Shown here one piece after another: positions 34,741 through 42,771 of a DNA stretch of 64,000 nucleotides. The notes under the pieces were generated by a model. That model had not been told where the DNA came from. It searched no databases and saw only the letters and a program-made list of their open reading frames with translations. The translations under genes were made by a program, and so were the position numbers. Numbering within the stretch: the first letter of the stretch is position 1; every line of letters starts with the position of its first letter. This stretch comes from Pseudomonadota bacterium (lineage in GTDB: Bacteria; Pseudomonadota; Alphaproteobacteria; Rhizobiales; Beijerinckiaceae). Where the stretch lies: NCBI GenBank assembly GCA_023386155.1, contig JAEWKH010000016.1, positions 1 to 64,000 on the forward strand. The letters run 5' to 3'.

Positions 34741-37488
34741 ATGACTCATACTTCTGCGTTCAACGATGGATTCCACGCGCGACCGGGGCGAGGCGCCCGG
34801 CAGGTTGCTGACACTGCACGCGTCATCAACTCAATTCGTGATTTCGCGCTGATCACGCTCGACCTGTTTGGTAACATTATATCGTGGAACAGAGGTGCAG
34901 AGAATATCTACGGCTGGAAAGCCACTGACGTCCTGGGGCAACCTTACTCGCTTCTCTATCCAGCGGATGCGTTGAGCCAAAGCAAATCCTTCGAGCATCT
35001 GAGAGCCGCCGAAAAGCTGGGTCATTACGGAGACCAGGCCCGCTGCACGACGAGGGAAGGTATCCATCTCCTATGCAGGGTGACGATCGACGCCATCGAG
35101 GATGAAGCGGGGAACGTATGTAACTTTGTTTTGACATCACGCGATATCAGTCGCTTCATGGCTGCGGAAGCCGCGCTGAAAACTCAGGAGGAGCGCTACC
35201 GGGCCCTGATCGAGGCGAGCGCGGCCGTTGTCTGGAGAGCCTCGCCCAACGGTTCGATCATCGACGGGGCATCGGGTTGGGGAAGCCCGGATAGTCAGAT
35301 CCTGGGCGATCTCACGGATTTTGCGTGGCTGGAGAGCGTCCACCCCCAAGACCGGGATCGTGTGACGTCGACTTGGCTGGAAACGTTTGCATCTGAAGAG
35401 CCCGGAACAAGCGAGTATCGCATCCGACAACCCAGTGGCGAATACCGCTGGGTTCTCACAAGAGCTGTTCCCCTTCGGGATCCTGACGGCGTCGTGCAGG
35501 AGTGGGTTGGCACAGTCACCGACATCCACGAACAGAAGTCAGCGGCGGAGCGGCTTCGTCAGAGCGAAGAGCAGTACCGCGCCTTGATCGAGGCGAGCGC
35601 AGCGGTTGTCTGGCGCGCCACGGTGGACGGGTCGATCACGAAGGTCTGGGGCTGGGAAGCATTCAGTGGCCAAGGCAGAGGGGAGTATAAAGGTTACGGG
35701 TTTCTGGAAGCCATTCATCCAGATGACCGCGACAAGCTCTTCACACAATGGCAGGCAGCGAGGACCTCCGGTGAGTCGCGCGTATTCGAATATCGTGTTC
35801 GACGCTCGGACGGGATGTATCGCTGGGTCCTGACGAGAGCCGTTCCGCTTCTTAACGAAGACGGAGCCGTCGTGGAATGGGTCGGCACGGTCACGGACAT
35901 TCACGATCAACGATTGGCGGAAATGAAACTTCGCAGCAGCGAGGAGCGCCTGCGCCTGGCGATTGAAACGACAGCCCTTGGGATCTGGGACCAGGACCTT
36001 GTGACCGGCCGCCATGAGTGGATGCCGGAAGCCCGGCAGATCCTGGGCCTGGCGATGAACGTCGATATCACCCGTGAGACCATCCTCGGCTGTGTTCATC
36101 CCGATGATCGAGGGAATGTGGAAAAGGCATTCTATACCGATGAACTCAGCTCCGATCTGACCTATAGCGCAACGTTCCGTGTCATTCATGCCGATACGCG
36201 TGACGAGCGCTGGGTCACGGCGATCGGCCGCACGATGGTCGATGACAATGGTCGGCCCATTCGCAAGATCGGCACCATTCAGGACATCACGAAACGCAAG
36301 CTCGCGGAGAATGCCCTGCGCTCCAGCGAGGAGCGGCTGCGCACGAGAGAGGCACACCTCAGATCCATTCTCGAGACCGTTCCGGACGCCATGATTGTCG
36401 CAGACGAGAACGGTATCATCCGCTCCTTCAGCGCTACGGCGGTGCATATGTTCGGGTACCATCCGGACGAAGTGATCGGAACCAACGTCAAGTTTCTGAT
36501 GCCCATACCCTACCGGGAGCAGCACGATGGCTATATCCGCCGGTATCGGAAAACCGGAGAGCGTCACATTATCGGAAGCGGCCGTGTGGCTGTTGCTCAA
36601 CGCAAGGATGGATCAACCTTCCCCATGGAGGTCCAGGTGGGCGAGATGGAATCCGATGGGGAGCGATTCTTCACGGCTTTTATTCGCGATCTGACCGAGA
36701 GACAGCGAACCGAAACACGCATGCAGGAATTGCAATCCGAGCTCGCCTATATGTCCCGCTTCACGGCCCTGGGCGAGATGGGATCGACCCTTGCCCATGA
36801 GATCAATCAGCCCTTGACCGCGATCACCGGCTACCTCAAAGGCTGCGGAATGCTCTTGAGCAATGTGGAGGGTGAGAAGGTTGATCTCGTCCGGCATGCC
36901 GTCAACGAGGCAGCCGAGGAGGCCTTGCGTGCCGGCGAGGTCATTCGGCAGTTGCGGGAGTTCGTGGCTCGCGGAGGCAGCGAACACCAGATCGAAGGGC
37001 TCCAGCGCCTTGTGGAGGAGGCCGGTGCTCTAGCCCTCGTCGGCGCCAAAGAGAAGGAAGTAAAGGTCGAGTTCGACTTTCCGTCGGAAAGTCCGTTGGT
37101 CTTCGTGAACCGCGTTCAGATCCAGCAGGTTCTGCTCAATCTCATTCGTAATGCTCTCGAGGCGATGCAGGACGTCAACCGGCGTGAACTGATGATCCGG
37201 GCCAGAACCATCCCGTCCGAATCCCTCGTTCAAATCAGCGTGCAGGACACCGGGTCAGGGATATCGCCGGAGGTCTTGAAGAACCTGTTCAAGCCGTTTA
37301 CCACCACGAAACAGAGTGGCATGGGGGTTGGCCTCTCGATCAGCCGGACGATCGTGGAATCCCACGGCGGCAAGATCTGGGCGGAATCCACCCCGGGAGA
37401 GGGAACCATCTTCCATTTCACCCTGAGAGCTGTCGATAAGGAGGACATGGCAAGTGTCGAACACGCCGATCGTGTATGTGGTGGATGA
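34741..37488 (+). CDS. fixL: FixL-type heme-PAS sensor histidine kinase with five PAS domains
   Basis: The 915-residue soluble protein has five PAS domains (about 25-145, 150-270, 275-395, 400-525, 535-655) followed by HisKA and HATPase domains. PAS5 aligns with the oxygen-binding heme PAS of Bradyrhizobium FixL: axial His595 in QHDGY, then Arg601, His609 in RHIIG and Arg615, equivalents of His200, Arg206, His214 and Arg220. The phospho-acceptor is His686 in LAHEINQPL. PAS2 and PAS3 are near duplicates. It starts at MTHTS behind a GGGGGGA site. It controls the FixJ encoded downstream. Confidence 0.88.
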   Translation: MTHTSAFNDGFHARPGRGARQVADTARVINSIRDFALITLDLFGNIISWNRGAENIYGWKATDVLGQPYSLLYPADALSQSKSFEHLRAAEKLGHYGDQARCTTREGIHLLCRVTIDAIEDEAGNVCNFVLTSRDISRFMAAEAALKTQEERYRALIEASAAVVWRASPNGSIIDGASGWGSPDSQILGDLTDFAWLESVHPQDRDRVTSTWLETFASEEPGTSEYRIRQPSGEYRWVLTRAVPLRDPDGVVQEWVGTVTDIHEQKSAAERLRQSEEQYRALIEASAAVVWRATVDGSITKVWGWEAFSGQGRGEYKGYGFLEAIHPDDRDKLFTQWQAARTSGESRVFEYRVRRSDGMYRWVLTRAVPLLNEDGAVVEWVGTVTDIHDQRLAEMKLRSSEERLRLAIETTALGIWDQDLVTGRHEWMPEARQILGLAMNVDITRETILGCVHPDDRGNVEKAFYTDELSSDLTYSATFRVIHADTRDERWVTAIGRTMVDDNGRPIRKIGTIQDITKRKLAENALRSSEERLRTREAHLRSILETVPDAMIVADENGIIRSFSATAVHMFGYHPDEVIGTNVKFLMPIPYREQHDGYIRRYRKTGERHIIGSGRVAVAQRKDGSTFPMEVQVGEMESDGERFFTAFIRDLTERQRTETRMQELQSELAYMSRFTALGEMGSTLAHEINQPLTAITGYLKGCGMLLSNVEGEKVDLVRHAVNEAAEEALRAGEVIRQLREFVARGGSEHQIEGLQRLVEEAGALALVGAKEKEVKVEFDFPSESPLVFVNRVQIQQVLLNLIRNALEAMQDVNRRELMIRARTIPSESLVQISVQDTGSGISPEVLKNLFKPFTTTKQSGMGVGLSISRTIVESHGGKIWAESTPGEGTIFHFTLRAVDKEDMASVEHADRVCGG

Positions 37489-38074
37489 CGACGTTGGAGT
37501 ACGTAAGGCTCTTTCGTTTCTCCTCGTATCGGCTGGGCTGAACGTTCGCCTCTACGAGTCCGCAAAAGCATTTCTCGATGAAGTCAGCGACCCTGGCAGA
37601 TGCTGTATCGTTACGGATGTGCGCATGCCTGGTATCGATGGCCTTGAGTTCATTCGCCGCCTCCATGGCCGTGGGCTCAATGTTCCCGTCGTCGTCATGA
37701 CGGGGCACGCCGACATTCCTCTCGCCGTCGAAGCGATGAAGGTAGGCGCCATCGACTTTCTCGAAAAGCCGTTCAGGGAAGATCGGTTTCTGGAGGTGGT
37801 GCGCTTCGCACTGGTGTGCGACGAGAAAAGCGTCCGCAAAAACCAGGAGCTGCTTCGGACTCAGGCGCGGCTGCAGTCTCTCTCTCAAAGGGAACGTCAG
37901 GTGCTCGACGGCCTGGTTGCCGGCAAAGCCAACAAGATGATCGCCCATGAGTTGAACATCAGCATCCGCACGGTGGAGATCCATCGTTCTAATGTGATGT
38001 CGAAGATGGAGGCGAAAAGCCTCTCCGAACTGATACGAATGGCCTTGTTCCTAGAGGTTGCAACCGGCAACTAA
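37454..38074 (+). CDS. fixJ: Response regulator FixJ
   Basis: A 206-residue NarL/FixJ-type regulator: receiver with acidic DDD at 11-13, phospho-acceptor Asp55 in VTDVRMPG and Lys in EKPF, then a LuxR-type helix-turn-helix (SQRERQVLDGLVAGKANKMI ... ISIRTVEIHRSNVM). The start is GTG 37454, overlapping fixL by 35 bases, with AAGGAGG ten bases before it. Phospho-FixJ classically turns on fixK and microaerobic genes; none of those targets is in the window. Confidence 0.92.
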   Translation: MSNTPIVYVVDDDVGVRKALSFLLVSAGLNVRLYESAKAFLDEVSDPGRCCIVTDVRMPGIDGLEFIRRLHGRGLNVPVVVMTGHADIPLAVEAMKVGAIDFLEKPFREDRFLEVVRFALVCDEKSVRKNQELLRTQARLQSLSQRERQVLDGLVAGKANKMIAHELNISIRTVEIHRSNVMSKMEAKSLSELIRMALFLEVATGN

Positions 38075-38245
38075 GCATTCCATTCGATATAATGCCAAGG
38101 GTTGAGGCTTAGTGCCTCACGGTTTGATCCCCAGCTCGAAGCGCAGTCTGTCATCATCGACAGCGGGACGGCATCCGGAGCCTGGACAAGTAAAGCCCGA
38201 TCGCTCTTGCTCAATAACGGTTCTCGATAAGGCTCTGAAATCTGC

Positions 38246-41002
38246 ATGCCTGAAGTTAAGTGCATTCTCCCGTCTCCCCGTGATCAGGCTGCGGAAGCTT
38301 CGCAAGGTCAAGCCAACGGCACTCATGTTGTTGCAAACCATAATCGCTGGTCTCGCGCGGTCTTTGACTTCAGAGATGTATCCGGCGATGAGTGGTGCGA
38401 GCTTAACTTTCAGATGGCGTGGGACCCGTCCGAGGAGGCCCGAACCGCTCACGACTTCGCATCGGTCGGCATCGGGTTCCTGACGGACGACGGGTCGAGC
38501 ATCGACTTCGCCCATGTCCCAGGCCTGTCGAGAACCCAGATCGATCCCCATAGCTACTACGTTCCTGGCCCGGCCTATTGCGGTCAAGGCGACCATTCAC
38601 AGACGAGCCGAGTGCGCTTTGCCTTTTTCACTCCGGCTCCTGCGAAACACTTGATTGTCACCATTCGCAGTTGGCGCAATTCGCATCCGTTTGCGATCAG
38701 CGACCTCAAAATCTGCCAGACCGCGCGACCGGCAGCGGCTGCACAGGAGGTCGATGCCAGCTCTCAGGCCAAACACCTGACGGTGCCGGCGTCACGTCGC
38801 GCCTGGTGGGAACTGAGCACGACACCGCGCTGGCAAAGCTATGGCATCGTTCGCGGCCGCTCTCTTTTCGTTCGCGGGCAACTTGTCAATCGAGGCCCGG
38901 AGAGTGACGGAGCCTTGGCTCGCATTGTCTTTCGTGATGCACAAGGCAAGGAGCTGCCTGCTCCCTATGAGGGCATCTCGTCTTCTCCAGCACTTGGCCC
39001 CTTCGTCGACCTCCCCGTTCATCGCCAGGCAAGGCGTTTCACACTGGAACTGGCGCCCCCCTCACAGGCGGCGACGGTCGAACTCGGCTTTCAGGCCTGG
39101 AGGGATGAGGCGCTGATCAGCCTGGTCGTCCCCCTTGAAGTCTCCATTGGGGACGATCTCATGCTTGAGAACGTTCTTGGAGACGATAATCCGAGCGGGC
39201 TTGGCTTCCTTGAGGAGGTGGGCAAACGGCTCGGTTGGTCGCCAAGCTCCGATAACGCCAAGATGCGCGTGAATCCGGCCGACCAATTTATCGTGGCCGA
39301 AAATCTCGGCCCTCTTGTGACCTTTCATGATCGCTTGAGAACCATTCAGCGTGGCGACGCGCCTATATTTGCTGACAATCATTTGCTTCTCAGCGGACAT
39401 GAGGCATGGCCTGTTCCTGAGACACCGGACTGGACGGAAGATCCTTATAGGTCTCCGGCTTGGCGCCTGGAATTCCAGTCACTGTCGTGGCTTCTTGATA
39501 TTGCTGCGAGCCTGAAGCTCGGTGGTCCAGCACGAGCAGCAGATCTCGCAGTCTCCTGGGTTAAGTCCAATCCCTGGGGGCAGCCCAAGGATGTGCTGAG
39601 CACCTACCCCCTGGCGATGGCCGTGCGCGCCGAGGTATTGCTACACCTGCTGGCATCGCACGCGGCGTCAAAAGGGAAAAAGGATGTCAGGCGTCAGCAA
39701 GAGCTTTTCGCGGAGATCGTCCGATATGGCTTTGCCCTATCGGAGATCGTAAGCCAGAATATCTTTCCGCCGTCCATCATTCAGCTTCGCACTGCCTGTG
39801 CGTTGCTCGCCATTTCAAGTGCAAATCCTCTTTTCCCGCTGGCGCCACACTGGAAGTCAGTCGCCATTGCCCAGCTTCGCAGCGGCTTCGACCAACTGAT
39901 CGGTCCTGACGGCATATCGATAGAGCAATCTCTCCACTATCGGCTCGAGATCATCTCCATCGGCCTCCTGCTGTCCCATGACCTGAAGAGTGCGCCGGAG
40001 ACCAAGGATCTTCGCGAGCGCCTTGAAGCCCGGTTGAAGGACGGCCTCAAGGTCATCGTGGGGATCACAGATCCTGCAGGCATGCTTCCTCCTATTGGAG
40101 ACACGCCCCCCGGCTACCATCATGCATCCTGGCTACGCCGCTTGATCTCCGGCTACGGGCGATCTCTCCTCTCAGACCCGCAGCTGGCTGAGGAATTGTC
40201 GTATCCGACAGGCTCGAGGATCTTCGCCCATGCAGAGAGCGGCGCTGTCTCTTTCCGGGCCTATGAACGCAAGCCGAACTGGAGTTATGTATACACGTCG
40301 TTCGGCGAGCAGCGTCATGAGAATGGCCACTTCGATTGCTCGTCCTTTGTCTATACGGCCAGAGGGATTCGATGGATCACCGACCCGGGAGGAGCAAGCC
40401 TTCACGATGTTGGCTCGTCCCGCTACTACCTGACGTCTTCGAGAGCCCATAACGTCGCCCTTCCCGATGGGCGTGGTCAATCATCCGGCCTGGGGTGGAT
40501 CGAGAGCAGAGCAACGCTCGGCGGCGCAAGCGTTGTTCGCATCGGCACCAATGTACATGGCCCGACATACGAGCATGCGCGAACCATTATATGCCTGGAA
40601 GATCTGGATGCGATTGCCGTCTTCGATCATTTCCGGAGCTCTGAAGGTTCCATCTCGTTTGATGGGCTTCTTCACTTTGAAGAGAATATCGCTGTCGCCC
40701 TGGCGAACTCGAACCTTGCCATGGGCTTTCGCGGCAAGAACCGGCTTCGCCTCGTCCCTCATGCCGTAACAGGCCAGTTCGGCGGCATGGCGATTCATAA
40801 TGGACGCAATGATCGTCCGGGTGCGCTTCAAGGCTTCGTCTCTCACCCGCTGGGAGGCCTTCAACCCGCCAATGCGCTAACCTACAAGTTCTTTGGCTCG
40901 GAGGAGGTCTGTGGCGGGATGATCCTCGCCATCAGCGAGCAAGGGCTTAAGCGCGTCATGGAACTGCTGGTGAAGCAGGAGCTCAAAAGGCTGCTGGCAT
41001 AG
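38246..41002 (+). CDS. Heparinase II/III-family protein
   Basis: This 918-residue protein has an N-terminal beta-sandwich-like region, a helical (alpha/alpha-toroid type) middle from about 370 to 640 and a C-terminal Hepar_II_III domain with ENGHFDCSSFVYTARGIRWITDPGG and RAHNVALPDG, typical of polysaccharide lyases acting on uronic-acid polymers. I see no signal peptide, so it may act inside the cell or in assembly rather than breakdown. No other carbohydrate gene lies beside it. Confidence 0.75.
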   Translation: MPEVKCILPSPRDQAAEASQGQANGTHVVANHNRWSRAVFDFRDVSGDEWCELNFQMAWDPSEEARTAHDFASVGIGFLTDDGSSIDFAHVPGLSRTQIDPHSYYVPGPAYCGQGDHSQTSRVRFAFFTPAPAKHLIVTIRSWRNSHPFAISDLKICQTARPAAAAQEVDASSQAKHLTVPASRRAWWELSTTPRWQSYGIVRGRSLFVRGQLVNRGPESDGALARIVFRDAQGKELPAPYEGISSSPALGPFVDLPVHRQARRFTLELAPPSQAATVELGFQAWRDEALISLVVPLEVSIGDDLMLENVLGDDNPSGLGFLEEVGKRLGWSPSSDNAKMRVNPADQFIVAENLGPLVTFHDRLRTIQRGDAPIFADNHLLLSGHEAWPVPETPDWTEDPYRSPAWRLEFQSLSWLLDIAASLKLGGPARAADLAVSWVKSNPWGQPKDVLSTYPLAMAVRAEVLLHLLASHAASKGKKDVRRQQELFAEIVRYGFALSEIVSQNIFPPSIIQLRTACALLAISSANPLFPLAPHWKSVAIAQLRSGFDQLIGPDGISIEQSLHYRLEIISIGLLLSHDLKSAPETKDLRERLEARLKDGLKVIVGITDPAGMLPPIGDTPPGYHHASWLRRLISGYGRSLLSDPQLAEELSYPTGSRIFAHAESGAVSFRAYERKPNWSYVYTSFGEQRHENGHFDCSSFVYTARGIRWITDPGGASLHDVGSSRYYLTSSRAHNVALPDGRGQSSGLGWIESRATLGGASVVRIGTNVHGPTYEHARTIICLEDLDAIAVFDHFRSSEGSISFDGLLHFEENIAVALANSNLAMGFRGKNRLRLVPHAVTGQFGGMAIHNGRNDRPGALQGFVSHPLGGLQPANALTYKFFGSEEVCGGMILAISEQGLKRVMELLVKQELKRLLA

Positions 41003-41061
41003 CGTCGACGGATGGCGGCCGGCAAGTCTCTCTGGAGCAACCTGCCGAATCCCAGGAGCTT

Positions 41062-41105
41062 CAAAAATAGAATCTGCCCAGACTAATGCAACCCGGGCAG
41101 ATTCT
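41062..41105 (-). terminator. Intrinsic terminator after cheZ
   Basis: On the minus strand arms at 41095-41105 and 41069-41079 (AGAATCTGCCC/GGGCAGATTCT, 11 perfect pairs) are followed by ATTTTTG. It should end the cheA-cheW-cheY-cheZ transcript and, read from the other side, shields it from the heparinase-family gene. Confidence 0.85.
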
Positions 41106-41123
41106 CACGGACTGGAACTCACA

Positions 41124-41843
41124 TCAGTCAAAGAGGGCGTCGATGGCATCCTGAGAGGTCACGCCCTTGTCGGACACGAGTGCAGGCCCGTTCAGGAGAG
41201 CGGCATCCCCATGCCGGTTGGAGTCGGCTATTGTCTCGACATCCTTGAAACTCTCGAGACCGCCCCAGATGTCGATCATGTGGTGAACGCGTTCTTCGAC
41301 GAATCTCATCGCGTTGACGACTTTGCTGATACGCTGTCCCGTGATGTCCTGAAAGTTGCAGGCTTCGAAGATGCTGATTACATGATCCAGGATTTCGCGA
41401 GCTATCTCTTGATCTCCTCCGGACAGGCGCGAGGACAGATTGCTGGACAATTCGTCGATCTTCTCGGCTGCGGCCAGAATCGAATTGGTTGCCGTTTCGG
41501 TGCCAAGGACGATAGCGCCGAGCTCATCGGTTACCCTTGTAATCTCCTGTCCCTGGGCACCAGCATATCGAATGGTCGCGATCTCTCTCTTGGTCCGCTC
41601 GATCGCCTCGTAGATGGAGTCGAGCTCCACCTTGAGACGGAGAGCTTCCTGCATGTCGCGCCGGTGCTCTTCGAGAAGAGAGGTCGAGATCTCGCGCGCT
41701 GGGACGATCGATTCCTTGATCGTCCCTAGCAGGTTCATGATCTCGGAATGCCGCTCCTCGGCGCCATCCTCATTCGGGAGCGCGCCCATGCTGGCTTCGA
41801 TACGATAACTTTTACGTGGCTTCATGGCCCTGCTCGTCGTCAT
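41124..41843 (-). CDS. cheZ: Chemotaxis phosphatase CheZ
   Basis: A 239-residue helical protein with the CheZ signature TATNSILAAAEKIDEL and the active-site segment CNFQDITGQRISKV (catalytic Gln in FQD). It ends in an acidic peptide TSQDAIDALFD, like the C-terminal CheY-P-binding tail of enteric CheZ. It removes phosphate from CheY and starts directly after the cheY stop. Its presence means signal decay need not rely on a phosphate sink alone. Confidence 0.9.
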   Translation of the reverse strand: MTTSRAMKPRKSYRIEASMGALPNEDGAEERHSEIMNLLGTIKESIVPAREISTSLLEEHRRDMQEALRLKVELDSIYEAIERTKREIATIRYAGAQGQEITRVTDELGAIVLGTETATNSILAAAEKIDELSSNLSSRLSGGDQEIAREILDHVISIFEACNFQDITGQRISKVVNAMRFVEERVHHMIDIWGGLESFKDVETIADSNRHGDAALLNGPALVSDKGVTSQDAIDALFD

Positions 41844-42227
41844 TTACCCGCCGAAGACAGCGCTGATCTTGTTCCGCAGCGTCTCGGCATTGAAGGGCTT
41901 GACAATATAGTTGTTCACGCCGGCCTTTTTGGCAGCAACGACGTTCTCAGTCTTCGCCTCGGCGGTGACCATAATGAATGGCAAGGAGCTCAGCTCGGCA
42001 TCCGAACGGACCTGTTGCAGCAGCTCGTATCCCGTCATGGGGGCCATGTTCCAGTCCGAGATTACGAGACCGTATTTCTTGGCCCTCAGCTTCTCAAGCG
42101 CCGCCTGCCCATCTGAGGCATCGTCTACATTGTTAAAGCCGATTTGCTTGAGGAGATTGCGAAGAATCCTGACCATCGTCTGATAGTCATCGACGACAAG
42201 GACAGGAGTGGAAAGATCGATACTCAC
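41844..42227 (-). CDS. cheY: CheY-type response regulator (second copy, beside cheZ)
   Basis: The 127-residue receiver has LVVDDYQTM, the phospho-acceptor Asp in VISDWNMAPMTG, Thr in MVTAEA and Lys in IVKPFN. WNMAPMTG and AKTENV are typical of motor-binding CheY. Being in one operon with cheA, cheW and cheZ, it is the likelier motor-directed copy; the one at 2499 may be a sink or modulator. This division is inference. Confidence 0.93.
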   Translation of the reverse strand: MSIDLSTPVLVVDDYQTMVRILRNLLKQIGFNNVDDASDGQAALEKLRAKKYGLVISDWNMAPMTGYELLQQVRSDAELSSLPFIMVTAEAKTENVVAAKKAGVNNYIVKPFNAETLRNKISAVFGG

Positions 42228-42276
42228 GGTATAACTTCCTTAGCGGCTATAGAAGGGAGACAGTTTCGTCGAACTC

Positions 42277-42771
42277 TTATGCGGCCTCCCGCTCGGCACC
42301 GAACGCCAGAACGGCGTCGACATCGAGAACGATCAAGAGCTTGTCGTGCAGCTGGTGCACTCCCTGCGACAACCCAACCCAGCCTCGGTCCATGTGGACC
42401 GGATTGGGTTGCATCTCATCCGGATCGAGCTTGAGCACCTCCCCTACTTCGTCCACGAGCAGGCCATAGGCCTCGCCCTGGTTCTCGAGCCCGACTGCCA
42501 TTCGGCGCTCTACGCCGGCGGAATCCTCCAAACCCAGGCGGCGCCGAAGCGAAACGGCGGTAACGACGCGGCCACGCAGATTCAGGAGACCTGCGATCTC
42601 TCCCGGCGCCAGTGGAACGGTCGTCATCTCACTGACGACAAAAACGTCATGAACCCGGCTTATGGGAAGCCCAAGCAGTTGTCCCGCAACCGTGACCGTC
42701 ACGAACTCCATTTGCTTGGAGCCTCCCTTCGTCACACCGGAAGTGATCGGATCAATTTGATTCATTGTCAT
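42277..42771 (-). CDS. cheW: Chemotaxis coupling protein CheW
   Basis: A 164-residue protein with one CheW fold: FVTVTVAGQLLGLPISRVHDV, INLRGRV-like LLNLRGRVVTAVSLRRRLG and GLLVDEVGEVLKL. It links receptors to CheA. The start overlaps the cheA stop by four bases; the N-terminal tail is slightly longer than usual. Confidence 0.94.
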   Translation of the reverse strand: MTMNQIDPITSGVTKGGSKQMEFVTVTVAGQLLGLPISRVHDVFVVSEMTTVPLAPGEIAGLLNLRGRVVTAVSLRRRLGLEDSAGVERRMAVGLENQGEAYGLLVDEVGEVLKLDPDEMQPNPVHMDRGWVGLSQGVHQLHDKLLIVLDVDAVLAFGAEREAA

